Source: an uncultured Sulfitobacter sp. (GTDB lineage Bacteria; Pseudomonadota; Alphaproteobacteria; Rhodobacterales; Rhodobacteraceae). Taken from it: a stretch of DNA of 64,000 nt. This document shows, piece after piece, positions 15,763 through 24,259 of the stretch (positions are counted from its first letter, which is position 1; each line of letters begins with the position of its first letter). Where the stretch lies: assembly GCA_937138475.1 (NCBI GenBank), contig CAKZPD010000022.1, positions 124,001-188,000 of the forward strand. The letters run 5' to 3'. A program made the translations under genes and the position numbers. Under the pieces are notes generated by a model. The model searched no databases. It saw only the letters and a program-made list of their open reading frames with translations, and had not been told where the DNA came from.

Positions 15763-17041
15763 CCTGACAGAGGGAGAGCTTCTTGCTCTCCCTTATTTGT
15801 TTGAGTTCTGGGCATTGGATCATCAACTGCCACCCGAGGGCGATTGGCGCACCTGGGTGATCATGGGGGGGCGCGGGGCCGGCAAAACGCGGGCCGGTGC
15901 GGAATGGGTGCGCAGCAAGGTGGAAGGCAACCGGCCGATTGATTTCGGCACGGCGCGCCGGGTGGCTTTGGTCGGGGAGACGATTGATCAGGTACGCGAG
16001 GTCATGATTTTTGGAGATAGCGGAATATTGGCGTGTTCGCCGCCCGACAGACGACCCGAATGGGAAGCGGGACGCAAGCGTTTGGTTTGGCCAAATGGAG
16101 CGGTGGCCAGCGTACATTCGGCGCATGACCCGGAAGGGTTGCGGGGCCCGCAGTTCGACGCGGCCTGGGTGGACGAGCTGGCCAAATGGAAAAAGGCCGA
16201 AGACACCTGGGACATGCTGCAATTTGCCCTGAGGTTAGGCGATCAGCCGCAGGTTTGCGTGACCACAACGCCGCGCAACGTCGGCGTTTTGAAGACATTG
16301 CTCAAGTTGCCATCCACGGTGGTGACCCACGCCCCGACCGAAGCCAACGCCGCAAATCTTGCGGCGTCGTTTTTGCATGAGATAAAGCAGCGCTATAAGG
16401 GCACGCGGCTGGGTCGGCAAGAACTGGACGGGGTGCTGCTTGAGGATGCCGAGGGCGCGCTTTGGAGCCTGAGCAGTCTTGAGGAGAGCCGCGTTGAGGC
16501 GGCGCCTGATCTTGACCGGGTGGTGGTGGCGGTGGATCCGGCAACCACCAGCGGCGGTGGGTCGGATGAATGCGGTATCATTGTGGTGGGCGCAGTGACC
16601 AAGGGCGATCCGTCCGGGTGGCGGGCCTTTGTGTTGGCCGATTGCACGGTGCAGGGCGCCAGCCCGACCGCCTGGGCAAAGGCCGCCATCGTTGCGATGC
16701 AACAGTTTGGCGCCGATCGCTTGGTGGCCGAGGTAAATCAAGGCGGCCAGATGGTCGAAGAGGTCATCCGTCAGGTTGACCCATTGGTGCCGTTTCAGGG
16801 GGTGCATGCCAGCCGGGGCAAAGTGGCCCGCGCCGAACCGGTGGCGGCGCTGTATGAACAGGGGCGGGTCAAGCATTTGCGTGGTCTTGAGCAGCTTGAG
16901 GACCAGATGTGCAAGATGACCACCCAAGGCTTTGAGGGCAAAGGATCGCCCGACCGGGTGGATGCCTTGGTCTGGGGGCTGCACAGTTTGATGATCGAAC
17001 CGGCCGCCAAATGGCGTCAGCCACGGATGCGGTCCTTGTGA
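15671..17041 (+). CDS. GTA g2, large terminase (packaging ATPase/nuclease)
   Basis: The 456-residue protein has the Walker A motif GGRGAGKTRAGAEW, a Walker B-like FDAAWVDE, and a C-terminal RNase H-like nuclease domain (VVVAVDPATTSGGGSDE). It packs host DNA fragments into GTA heads by the headful mechanism. ATG 15671 (MPLISKKHAL) has a GGCGGA tract just upstream; starts at 15626 (TTG) and 15647 are also in frame, so the start is uncertain, but the core (LNDLTEGELLALPYLFEFWA) is unaffected. Confidence 0.93.
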   Translation: MPLISKKHALTSGASWLGCAAPEIQNAFLNDLTEGELLALPYLFEFWALDHQLPPEGDWRTWVIMGGRGAGKTRAGAEWVRSKVEGNRPIDFGTARRVALVGETIDQVREVMIFGDSGILACSPPDRRPEWEAGRKRLVWPNGAVASVHSAHDPEGLRGPQFDAAWVDELAKWKKAEDTWDMLQFALRLGDQPQVCVTTTPRNVGVLKTLLKLPSTVVTHAPTEANAANLAASFLHEIKQRYKGTRLGRQELDGVLLEDAEGALWSLSSLEESRVEAAPDLDRVVVAVDPATTSGGGSDECGIIVVGAVTKGDPSGWRAFVLADCTVQGASPTAWAKAAIVAMQQFGADRLVAEVNQGGQMVEEVIRQVDPLVPFQGVHASRGKVARAEPVAALYEQGRVKHLRGLEQLEDQMCKMTTQGFEGKGSPDRVDALVWGLHSLMIEPAAKWRQPRMRSL

Positions 17042-17149
17042 CACTGTAGATCGGATTTGAAAAACTGGATCGGTAAGCCAGCGCCCACCTGTTGGAGCGC
17101 TGGTTTTGGTGTGTCGAGGGGCACAGGAACATGAGAGGAGCAAGGCAGG

Positions 17150-18328
17150 ATGGTTTTTGATTTCCTGAAACGCAGCGCAGAGCAGATCCCCCCCGAAACC
17201 AAGGCCAGCGCAACGGGCCGCGTTGTGGCGTTTCAAACGTCGGGCCGCGTGGCGTGGTCGCCGCGCGATGCGGTGTCGCTGACGCGGACGGGGTTTTCGG
17301 GCAATCCGGTTGGGTTTCGTTCCGTCAAGTTGATCGCCGAGGCGGCGGCGGCCCTGCCGTTGGTGTTGCAAGACCGGACCCGCCGTTATGAACAACATCC
17401 GGTGTTAGATCTGGTGATGCGGCCCAATCCGATGCAGGGCTGTGCCGAACTGCTTGAGGCGCTCTACGCGCAGCTTTTGCTGACTGGAAACGGCTTTGTC
17501 GAAGTGGTGGCAGATGCCGACGCCACCCCGGCCGAGCTGCATGTGCTGCGGTCGGATCGGATGTCGGTGGTGCCGGGGGCCGATGGCTGGCCGGTGGCCT
17601 ATGAGTATGCGGTGTCCGGGCGCAAACATCGGTTTGACGCAAGCGGCGCCATTTCCCCCATCTGTCATATCAAGAGCTTTCACCCGCAGGATGATCATTA
17701 TGGCTTTAGCCCGATGCAGGCGGCGGCGATGGCAATTGACGTGCACAATTCCGCCAGCCGCTGGTCCAAGGCGCTGTTGGACAACGCGGCGCGTCCGTCG
17801 GGGGCGATTGTGTATCGCGGGGCCGAAGGGCAGGGCAGTATGTCACCCGATCAATATGAACGGTTGATCAACGAAATGGAAAGCTATCATCAGGGCGCGC
17901 GCAATGCCGGGCGGCCGATGTTGCTGGAAGGCGGGCTTGATTGGAAACCCATGGGGTTTTCGCCGTCGGATATGGAATTCCAAAAAACCAAAGAGTCAGC
18001 AGCGCGAGAGATCGCGCTGGCTTTTGGCGTTCCGCCGATGTTGCTTGGTATTCAAGGGGACGCCACCTATGCCAATTATCAAGAGGCCAACCGGGCGTTT
18101 TACCGGCTGACGGTGTTGCCCCTGGCGACGCGGGTGACGGCGGCTTTGGGGCATTGGGTGGCCGGGTTTTCTGGCGATCAGGTCACGCTGCGGCCCGATC
18201 TGGATCAGGTGCCCGCCCTGTCGGCAGAAAGAGATGCACAATGGGGCCGGGTGGCGCAGGCCGATTTCCTGACCCAAGCAGAAAAGCGGGCGCTTTTGGG
18301 CCTGCCGGCGGTGACGGAAGATGAGTGA
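17150..18328 (+). CDS. GTA g3, portal protein
   Basis: The 392-residue HK97-type portal protein (phage_portal family) has typical blocks FRSVKLIAEAAAALPLVL and YGFSPMQAAAMAIDVHNSASRW, and AFGVPPMLLGIQGDATYANYQEANRAFYR near residue 300. Twelve copies form the ring through which DNA enters the head. A 108-nt gap separates it from g2. GAGGAG lies upstream of ATG 17150. It overlaps the next small gene by 8 nt. Confidence 0.94.
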   Translation: MVFDFLKRSAEQIPPETKASATGRVVAFQTSGRVAWSPRDAVSLTRTGFSGNPVGFRSVKLIAEAAAALPLVLQDRTRRYEQHPVLDLVMRPNPMQGCAELLEALYAQLLLTGNGFVEVVADADATPAELHVLRSDRMSVVPGADGWPVAYEYAVSGRKHRFDASGAISPICHIKSFHPQDDHYGFSPMQAAAMAIDVHNSASRWSKALLDNAARPSGAIVYRGAEGQGSMSPDQYERLINEMESYHQGARNAGRPMLLEGGLDWKPMGFSPSDMEFQKTKESAAREIALAFGVPPMLLGIQGDATYANYQEANRAFYRLTVLPLATRVTAALGHWVAGFSGDQVTLRPDLDQVPALSAERDAQWGRVAQADFLTQAEKRALLGLPAVTEDE

Positions 18329-18542
18329 GCCAACCTTTGAAAGATTTGCCTGTGCGCCGGGGCTGAAGCTTCAGTCGCATGAAAAGGTCACGGAAATTCT
18401 GAACGCCAATATGTTGAAGCGGATCGACAAGGTCGAACGCCAGATGGAGCGGTTGGAAAAACGGCTGTGGCTGACGGTTTATGGCATTGTCGCGCTGTTC
18501 CTAGCCGAGGCTGCGGCCTCAATTTTCATCGCGCTGCCTTAG
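18321..18542 (+). CDS. GTA g3.5, small head-formation protein
   Basis: The 73-residue protein sits between portal and protease, as g3.5 does in RcGTA (family known from rcc01685). A basic amphipathic helix (LKRIDKVERQMERLEKRL) is followed by a single C-terminal hydrophobic helix (VYGIVALFLAEAAASIFIAL), so it may associate with a membrane. It overlaps the portal gene by 8 nt. The exact role is not known to me beyond the family name. Confidence 0.85.
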   Translation: MSEPTFERFACAPGLKLQSHEKVTEILNANMLKRIDKVERQMERLEKRLWLTVYGIVALFLAEAAASIFIALP

Positions 18543-18573
18543 CGCGATTTTTCATTTTTTGCAGGAGGGTATG

Positions 18574-19140
18574 ATGCAACCAGACTTTGGTTTGGAACGA
18601 AAATTCGCGCGTTTTGGCGCGGGGCTTGAGGTGCAGGACGGGGCGGTGATTTGCGGCTATGCCAGCCTTTATGGCAAGGTCGATCAGGGCGGCGATATCG
18701 TGCAGGCCGGGGCCTATGCTGCGTCGCTTCGGACGCTTGAGAAAACCGGGCGCAAGGTCAAGATGTTGTGGCAGCATGATGCCACCGTTCCCATCGGCGT
18801 TTGGGACGAGGTCCGCGAGGATCAGGTGGGCCTTTGGGTCAAGGGCCGGCTGTTGGACAGCATCGCCAAGGGCCGCGAGGCCGCAGCGTTGATTGAGGCG
18901 GGGGCGATCGACGGGCTGTCCATTGGGTATCGCACCCGCAAATCCTGCAAGACCAAAGAAGGGCGTCGCCTGCTGACCGAGCTGGAGCTGTGGGAGGTGT
19001 CATTGGTGACATTCCCGATGCTGGAGACGGCGCGGGTGTCGGCCAAGGCAGAGCCGGCCATCGGCCCACAAAGCCTGCGGGCTTTGGCGCGGATCTTTGC
19101 CGGGGCAAGCGCAGCCATACAAAGCAGAAACAGCAGTTAA
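18574..19140 (+). CDS. GTA g4, prohead protease (HK97 family)
   Basis: The 188-residue protein has the Clp-like phage protease fold: ICGYASLYGKVDQGGDIV, the catalytic histidine in LWQHD, the catalytic serine in DGLSIGYRTR, and ELWEVSLVTFPML. It removes the N-terminal delta domain of the capsid protein during head maturation. Two ATGs occur at 18571 and 18574; the GGAGGG tract (18564-18569) suits the second better. It is followed 15 nt later by the capsid gene. Confidence 0.93.
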   Translation: MQPDFGLERKFARFGAGLEVQDGAVICGYASLYGKVDQGGDIVQAGAYAASLRTLEKTGRKVKMLWQHDATVPIGVWDEVREDQVGLWVKGRLLDSIAKGREAAALIEAGAIDGLSIGYRTRKSCKTKEGRRLLTELELWEVSLVTFPMLETARVSAKAEPAIGPQSLRALARIFAGASAAIQSRNSS

Positions 19141-19155
19141 ATCATGGAGTTGGGT

Positions 19156-20310
19156 ATGAGTAACCGAGCAGAAACAATCGTAGACGAAGTCCGGCAGGCC
19201 GTTCAGGGCTTTGTCCGGGAGTTTAACATTTCCCAAGGCAAGATCGAAGCGAAACTTGAGCAAACAGAAGAGCGAGTGACCATGCTAGACAAAAAGATGA
19301 TGACCCCGCAGCGCAGCCCCTTGGCCGGGGCGGTTGACAGCAGCGCCCCGCACACCAAAGCCTTTTGCGCCTATCTGCGCAGCGGCGATGACGACGGGTT
19401 GCGCGGGCTGGAGCTGGAGGGCAAGGCCCTGTCGTCGGCGGTCAATTCCGATGGCGGTTTCCTGGTGGATCCGCAGACGGCTGAAATGGTAAAGTCTGTA
19501 TTGAATTCAACCGCTTCTGTTCGGTCTATTGCGTCAGTGGTGCATGTCGAGGCCACCTCGTATGATGTGTTGGTCGATCACACGGATGTTGGGGCGGGCT
19601 GGGCCACCGAGACCGATCCTTCGACCGAGACCGAAACCCCAAGATTGGAACGGATCACCATTCCCCTTCATGAGCTAAGCGCCCTGCCCAAGGCCAGCCA
19701 GCGTCTGTTGGATGACAGCGCCTTTGATATCGAAGGGTGGCTGGCGGATCGCATTGCCGATAAATTTTCGCGCGCCGAGGCGGCCGCCTTTATCAACGGT
19801 GATGGCATTGACAAGCCGATGGGCTTTCAGTCGCATCCCACGGTGGACAATACCAGTTGGACCTGGGGCAGCATCGGCTATGTGCCGTCGGGCTCGGACA
19901 ACAGTCTGACGGGCGATACGATCATTGACGTCGTCTATGCCCTTGGGGCGCAGTATCGCGCCAACGCGAGCTTTGTCATGAATTCAAAAACTGCGGGGAT
20001 CGTTCGCAAACTGAAGGACAGCGAGGGGCGCTTTTTGTGGAGCGACGGGTTGGCCAACGCCGAGCCGGCCAGATTGATGGGGTATAAGGTGTTGATTGCC
20101 GAGGATATGCCCGATGTCAGCAGCAACGCCATGGCGATTGCTTTTGGCGATTTCGCCGCCGGCTATACCGTCGCAGAGCGCCCCGATTTGCGGGTTTTGC
20201 GCGACCCGTTCAGCGCCAAGCCGCATGTTTTGTTTTATGCCACCAAACGGGTGGGCGGGGATGTCAGTGACTTTGCCGCGATCAAGTTTGTGAAATTCGC
20301 CGTCTCGTAA
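19156..20310 (+). CDS. GTA g5, major capsid protein (HK97 fold)
   Basis: The 384-residue protein has an N-terminal helical scaffold (delta) domain (about 1-90, coiled coil with EAKLEQTEERVTMLDKKM) followed by the HK97 capsid core, with typical blocks GGFLVDPQTAEMVKSVL, LPKASQRLLDDSAFDIEGWL, and YTVAERPDLRVLRDPFSAKP near the C terminus. The protease from g4 presumably removes the delta domain. GGAG lies 7 nt before ATG 19156; an upstream ATG at 19144 is less likely. A perfect palindrome follows 17 nt after the stop. Confidence 0.95.
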   Translation: MSNRAETIVDEVRQAVQGFVREFNISQGKIEAKLEQTEERVTMLDKKMMTPQRSPLAGAVDSSAPHTKAFCAYLRSGDDDGLRGLELEGKALSSAVNSDGGFLVDPQTAEMVKSVLNSTASVRSIASVVHVEATSYDVLVDHTDVGAGWATETDPSTETETPRLERITIPLHELSALPKASQRLLDDSAFDIEGWLADRIADKFSRAEAAAFINGDGIDKPMGFQSHPTVDNTSWTWGSIGYVPSGSDNSLTGDTIIDVVYALGAQYRANASFVMNSKTAGIVRKLKDSEGRFLWSDGLANAEPARLMGYKVLIAEDMPDVSSNAMAIAFGDFAAGYTVAERPDLRVLRDPFSAKPHVLFYATKRVGGDVSDFAAIKFVKFAVS

Positions 20311-20326
20311 GGGGCGGCGATACCGG

Positions 20327-20348
20327 GCGCAAAGGGGCCCCTTTGCGC
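20327..20348 (+). other. Perfect 22-bp palindrome after the GTA capsid gene
   Basis: The arm GCGCAAAGGGG is followed directly by its exact complement, with no spacer. As RNA it forms a GC-rich hairpin with a 4-nt loop. There is no T run, so simple termination is unlikely; it may stop exonucleases or partly reduce transcription before g6. Confidence 0.75.
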
Positions 20349-20469
20349 TTGGGGCCGGGTGTGCGCCGCGTTTTCTGTGTTGTCTAGCTGCTCCCCTCCG
20401 ACCGAGCAACGCAGGGTGGGGTGCGCCCGGTCTTTTGATCTGGCAGGGGCAGAAATTTGGAGACATTCC

Positions 20470-21069
20470 ATGATGTTGATAGAAAAAACCACGGTTCCCA
20501 ATGCCGCCTTGCCGGTCGAGGATTTCAAAACGCATTTGCGATTAGGCACCAGTTTTGAACAGGACGACAGCCAAGACGACATGCTGGCCGGGTTCTTGCG
20601 GGCCGCGCTTGCCGCGATCGAGGCGCGCACCGGCAAGGTGTTGATTGCCCGCACCTTTGAATGGACGTTGAACCGCTGGAGCAGCCGGGATCAGCAAGGG
20701 TTTCCGGTGGCCCCGGTGATCGCGGTGACGCGGCTGTTTATCGTGACCCGCGCAGGCGAGGCACAAGAGGTCGAGCCGGGGTTTTTCTGGCTTGAGCGGG
20801 ACGCGCAGCGACCGCGGATCAGGGCGGTCGGGGCGCAGTTGCCGTTGATCCCGCAGGGCGGCAATGCCTTGGTTGAATTCGAGGCCGGCTTTGGCCCGAT
20901 CTGGGCGGATCTTCCGCCGGATCTGAAACAGGCGGTTTTGCTGCTGGCCGCACATTTTTATGAATATCGTAACGAAACCTCGCTGAGCGAGGGCTGTATG
21001 CCGTTTGGGGTCTCAAGCCTGATTGAGCGGTTTCGCGATTTTCGCATGGGACCGGGGGCGATGAGATGA
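20470..21069 (+). CDS. GTA g6, head-tail connector (adaptor)
   Basis: The 199-residue protein matches the phage gp6-like connector family: LPVEDFKTHLRLG, a LAGFLRAALAAIEARTGKVL helix, and a C-terminal PPDLKQAVLLLAAHFYEYRNE helix. It forms the adaptor ring below the portal. ATG 20470 has GGAG 7 nt upstream; the second ATG at 20473 is also possible. It overlaps g7 by ATGA. The 159-bp gap before it holds the capsid-proximal palindrome. Confidence 0.9.
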   Translation: MMLIEKTTVPNAALPVEDFKTHLRLGTSFEQDDSQDDMLAGFLRAALAAIEARTGKVLIARTFEWTLNRWSSRDQQGFPVAPVIAVTRLFIVTRAGEAQEVEPGFFWLERDAQRPRIRAVGAQLPLIPQGGNALVEFEAGFGPIWADLPPDLKQAVLLLAAHFYEYRNETSLSEGCMPFGVSSLIERFRDFRMGPGAMR

Positions 21070-21404
21070 CAGTGCCACGTCTTAGCCGCCGGCTGTATCT
21101 TGAGCGGGCCGAGCGGGTGGCCGATGGGGCCGGCGGTTTTGATATCACATGGGTCGTGGTTGCCAGTGTCTGGGGGGAAATCACCGCCCGCACCGGCCGC
21201 GAGCGCCGCCTGCTTGAGGCGCCAGTGTCAAGCATGAGCTATCGCATTGTGGTGCGCGGGGCGCCGCAGGGATCGCCGCTGCGGCCCAGACCGGACCAAC
21301 GGTTTCGCGAGGGATCGCGGATTTTCAACATTCGCGCCGTCACCGAACGCGGGTTTGACGGGCGCTTTTTGACATGTTTCGCAGACGAAGAGGTAGCGGT
21401 ATGA
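21066..21404 (+). CDS. GTA g7, head closure (stopper) protein
   Basis: The 112-residue beta-rich protein matches the phage head-tail joining/head closure family: VPRLSRRLYLERAERVADGAGGF, then VASVWGEITARTGRERR, and a final FNIRAVTERGFDGRFLTCFADEE strand set. In the particle it seals the head between adaptor and tail terminator. It overlaps both neighbours by ATGA, which supports coupled translation. Confidence 0.9.
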   Translation: MTVPRLSRRLYLERAERVADGAGGFDITWVVVASVWGEITARTGRERRLLEAPVSSMSYRIVVRGAPQGSPLRPRPDQRFREGSRIFNIRAVTERGFDGRFLTCFADEEVAV

Positions 21405-21823
21405 GCTATGGCATGGCGGGCGCGCTTCAGGCGGCCATCTATGAGAGGTTGTCCAACGACGAGATTATCGAGGCCCTGGTGGGGGATGCGGTGTTTGATG
21501 CAATGCCGGTCGGCGAATTGCCCGGCACCTTTGTCAGCCTTGGCCTGGAAACGGCGCGCGATGCCTCGGACGTTGCCCAAAGCGGCGCGCTGCATACCTT
21601 TGATATTCTGGTGGTCACCACCAAGCCCGGCTTTGCCATGGCCAAGGCCATTGCAGGGGCGGTGTCTGACGCGCTGCGCGAGGCCGATCTGGTGCTGTCG
21701 CGCGGCCGCGTCGTTTATTTGCGTTTTGTCAATGCACGGGCGCAGCGCGGCGATGGCGCCGCCTCGCGGCAGATCAGGATGCGGTTTCGCGCCCGGTTGG
21801 AAGACGATGAACCCAGCAGTTAA
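21401..21823 (+). CDS. GTA g8, tail terminator (DUF3168)
   Basis: The 140-residue protein matches DUF3168 tail-terminator proteins: LQAAIYERLSNDEIIEALVG, VFDAMPVGELPGTFVSLGLE, and HTFDILVVTTKPGFAMAKAI. It caps the tail tube at the head end. The stop codon TAA lies within the terminal repeat of structured element C (21821-21922), so the element defines the current 3' end of the gene. Confidence 0.9.
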   Translation: MSYGMAGALQAAIYERLSNDEIIEALVGDAVFDAMPVGELPGTFVSLGLETARDASDVAQSGALHTFDILVVTTKPGFAMAKAIAGAVSDALREADLVLSRGRVVYLRFVNARAQRGDGAASRQIRMRFRARLEDDEPSS

Positions 21824-21922
21824 GGCATTTCGGTTTTGACCTGAGACATCGCGCATCCCCTTTCGCCGCCAAATCCATGATTTCAGGCCGCGATGGGGGA
21901 TGGCGGGTTCAGGCCCGAATGC
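21821..21922 (+). repeat. Structured inverted-repeat element, diverged copy C
   Basis: The left end TTAAGGCATTTCGG is related to the right end CCCGAATGC, matching the termini of copies A (30858) and B (35542). Inside are nested arms CCTGA/TCAGG, CATCCCC/GGGGATG and AAATC-CAT-GATTT, the same layout as in A and B with a different sequence. It lies between GTA g8 and g9, just before the g9 ribosome binding site. Confidence 0.6.
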
Positions 21923-21949
21923 AGCAATCACAAGTAAGGAGAACCCTTG

Positions 21950-22363
21950 ATGGGAGCCCAAAGCGGAAAAGATCTGTTGATCAAGGTCGATATGTCGGCA
22001 AGCGGTCAATTCACCACCCTGGCCGGGCTGCGTGCCACACGCGTCAGCTTTAACGCCGAAACCATAGATGTCACCAGTTTGGAAAGCCAGGGCGGCTGGC
22101 GCGAGCTGTTGGCCGGGGCGGGGGTGCGATCGGTGTCAATCACCGGGTCCGGCGTGTTCAAGGATGCCGCCACGGATGAGCGGGCACGGCAATTGTTTTT
22201 TGACGGGGAGGCGCCTGATTTTCAGGTGCTTATCCCCGATTTTGGCATTGTGCAGGGGCCGTTTCAGGTGGCCTCGATTGACTATAGCGGAAGCCACAAT
22301 GGCGAGGCGACCTATGAGCTGAGCCTGGCCAGCGCCGGCGCGCTTAGCTTTACGGCGATATAA
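21950..22363 (+). CDS. GTA g9, major tail protein
   Basis: The 137-residue protein matches the TP901-1-type major tail protein family: SGKDLLIKVDMSASGQFTTLAG, then SFNAETIDVTSLESQGGWREL and a GEATYELSLASAGAL end. It forms the tail tube hexamers. AAGGAG lies 8 nt before ATG 21950. It has its own intergenic space (126 nt) containing structured element C, which may affect how strongly it is expressed. Confidence 0.92.
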   Translation: MGAQSGKDLLIKVDMSASGQFTTLAGLRATRVSFNAETIDVTSLESQGGWRELLAGAGVRSVSITGSGVFKDAATDERARQLFFDGEAPDFQVLIPDFGIVQGPFQVASIDYSGSHNGEATYELSLASAGALSFTAI

Positions 22364-22366
22364 GCC

Positions 22367-22687
22367 ATGACAAATCCATGGAGAGGAGATGTCGAGTTGG
22401 TGATTGACGGGGTGCCACATCGGATGCGGCTGACCCTGGGCGCGCTGGCAGAGCTGGAGGCCGAGCTGGGGGTGGATACCCTGGTTGCGCTGGTCGAGCG
22501 GTTTGAACAAAACGCGTTTTCAAGCCGTGATGTTCTGGCCTTGCTTGAGGCGGGGCTGCGGGGCGGGCAATCCGAGGTGGAAAAGGGCCATCTGGCGCGG
22601 GCGGTGATCGAGGGCGGACCGCTGGTTGCGGCACGCAAAGCCGCCGAGCTGTTGGCCCGCGCCTTTATCATACCCGAGCAAACCTGA
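22367..22687 (+). CDS. GTA g10, tail assembly-associated protein
   Basis: The 106-residue protein follows the major tail gene by 3 nt and matches the GTA gp10 family (GDVELVIDGVPHRMRLTLGA, then LAELEAELGVDTLVALVERF). Its position between tail tube and tape measure is where phages encode tail assembly chaperones. The next small gene starts 1 nt after its stop codon, so the two are an adjacent pair rather than a frameshift product. Confidence 0.85.
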   Translation: MTNPWRGDVELVIDGVPHRMRLTLGALAELEAELGVDTLVALVERFEQNAFSSRDVLALLEAGLRGGQSEVEKGHLARAVIEGGPLVAARKAAELLARAFIIPEQT

Positions 22688-22688
22688 C

Positions 22689-22949
22689 ATGAGCCGCTTT
22701 GATTGGCCGGCTTTGATCCGGTGCGGGCTTGGGGGGTTGCGGCTTGCGCCCGATGTGTTCTGGGCGCTGACCCCGGCAGAATTGCAAATGATGATTGGCC
22801 CTGCGCAAAGCGCGGGGCCTTTGTCGCGTGAGCGGCTGGAGCATTTGATGCAGACCTTTCCTGATCACGCAGTGCCGGGGCAAACGCCCGCGGCGCAGCC
22901 GCCATCGGGCCAGCCGTTTCCGAACGGATCACAGGGGAATTCCAAATGA
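22689..22949 (+). CDS. GTA g10.1, tail assembly chaperone-like protein
   Basis: The 86-residue protein matches the rcc01693-type family (FDWPALIRCGLGGLRLAPDVFW, then LTPAELQMMIG), part of the small phage tail chaperone group. Its C-terminal third is Pro/Gln-rich and probably disordered. It overlaps the tape measure gene by ATGA. Together with g10 it is likely to coat the tape measure protein during tail assembly; this is inferred from position and family. Confidence 0.85.
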   Translation: MSRFDWPALIRCGLGGLRLAPDVFWALTPAELQMMIGPAQSAGPLSRERLEHLMQTFPDHAVPGQTPAAQPPSGQPFPNGSQGNSK

Positions 22950-23605
22950 CACAAGAGGACGAATTTGGCGATCTTGAGGCCCGCGCCGAGGGGTTGAATG
23001 ACACATTGGCCCAGACCGGCGCGATGGTCACAGGGTTTGACAGTGAATTGCAGCGGATGCGGCAATCGCTGGGGGCGACGGGCAAGGATGTGGCGGCGCT
23101 GGAACGCAGCCTGTCGCGGGGGTTGCGCCGCGCCTTTGACGGGGTGGTGTTTGGCGGGATGAACCTGTCGGACGCGTTGAACACCGTGGCGGGCAGCATG
23201 ATCAACGCCACCTATAATTCCGCGATGAAGCCCGTAACCGATCATTTTGCCGGGGCCATTACCCAGGGCATGGGCGGGTTGATGCAAAACATTTTGCCGT
23301 TTGCCGATGGCGCGGCGTTCAGCCAGGGGCGGGTGATGCCCTTTGCCAGTGGCGGGGTGGTCAGCGGCGCCACGCCTTTTGGGATGCGCGGCGGCATGGG
23401 GGTGATGGGCGAAGCCGGCCCCGAGGCGATCTTGCCCCTGGCGCGCGGCGCCGATGGCAAGCTGGGGGTGCGCAGCGGCGGTGGGGGCGCGGCCCAGGTG
23501 GTGATGAATATCACCACGCCCGATGTCCAAGGCTTTCAACGGTCGCGCGGACAGATCGCCGCCCAGCTTGGCCGGGCCCTGGGGCGGGGCGGGCGCAATC
23601 GCTAA
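22946..23605 (+). CDS. GTA g11, tape measure protein
   Basis: The 219-residue protein is very short for a tape measure, as in RcGTA, matching a short tail. It has an N-terminal coiled coil (LEARAEGLNDTLAQTGAMVT), a hydrophobic middle (GAITQGMGGLMQNILPFADG), and the typical GMGVMGEAGPEAILPL motif of phage tape measures. The ATGA overlap links it to g10.1. Confidence 0.9.
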   Translation: MTQEDEFGDLEARAEGLNDTLAQTGAMVTGFDSELQRMRQSLGATGKDVAALERSLSRGLRRAFDGVVFGGMNLSDALNTVAGSMINATYNSAMKPVTDHFAGAITQGMGGLMQNILPFADGAAFSQGRVMPFASGGVVSGATPFGMRGGMGVMGEAGPEAILPLARGADGKLGVRSGGGGAAQVVMNITTPDVQGFQRSRGQIAAQLGRALGRGGRNR

Positions 23606-23626
23606 TCTGATTTGAGGGGAAAAATC

Positions 23627-24259
23627 ATGCAATTTCACGAGGTTCGATTTCCAACAACGCTGAGCTTTGGGTCGGTCGGCGGCCCCGAGCGGCGCACTGA
23701 TGTGGTGACCATCAGCAACGGCTTTGAGGAACGCAACAGCCCCTGGGCACATTCGCGGCGGCGCTATGATGCGGGGATGGGGATGCGTTCGCTGGACGAT
23801 ATCGAAGTGTTGATCGCGTTTTTTGAGGCCCGTATGGGCCAGCTTTTTGGATTCAGGTGGAAGGATTGGTCAGATTTCCGATCCTGCCGGCCATCGGTGC
23901 AGCCGGGGGCACAGGATCAGGATCTGGGCGTGGGGGATGGCGCGCAGCTGACGTTTGAGCTGCGAAAGACTTATGTGTCCGGGGCGTTTTCCTATGTGCG
24001 GCCGATCACCAAGCCGGTCGAGGGCAGCGTTCTGGTGGCGCTTGATGGGCAGGTGCAGACGCTGGGCGTGGATTTCACCGTGGATGCCGGGATAGGCGTG
24101 GTCACGTTTGTCACCCCGCCCGCCGCTGGCGTGGCTGTGACGGCGGGGTTTGAATTTGACGTGCCGGTGCGCTTTGACACCGATGCCATTCAGACCAGCG
24201 TCGCCAGTTTTCGCGCTGGCGAGGTGCCAAATGTTCCAATTGTCGAGGTGCGTGTGTGA
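23627..24259 (+). CDS. GTA g12, distal tail protein (DUF2460)
   Basis: The 210-residue protein matches DUF2460: FHEVRFPTTLSFGSVGGPER, then RYDAGMGMRSLDDIEVLIAFFEAR and FGFRWKDWSDFRSC. It forms the baseplate ring at the distal end of the tail. GAGGGG is upstream of ATG 23627. The stop codon overlaps the next ATG by one base. Confidence 0.93.
   Translation: MQFHEVRFPTTLSFGSVGGPERRTDVVTISNGFEERNSPWAHSRRRYDAGMGMRSLDDIEVLIAFFEARMGQLFGFRWKDWSDFRSCRPSVQPGAQDQDLGVGDGAQLTFELRKTYVSGAFSYVRPITKPVEGSVLVALDGQVQTLGVDFTVDAGIGVVTFVTPPAAGVAVTAGFEFDVPVRFDTDAIQTSVASFRAGEVPNVPIVEVRV

Noticed and set aside
22367..22949. Programmed frameshift between g10 and g10.1
   Set aside because: g10.1 has its own ATG 1 nt after the g10 stop codon, and no slippery heptamer stands out at the junction.
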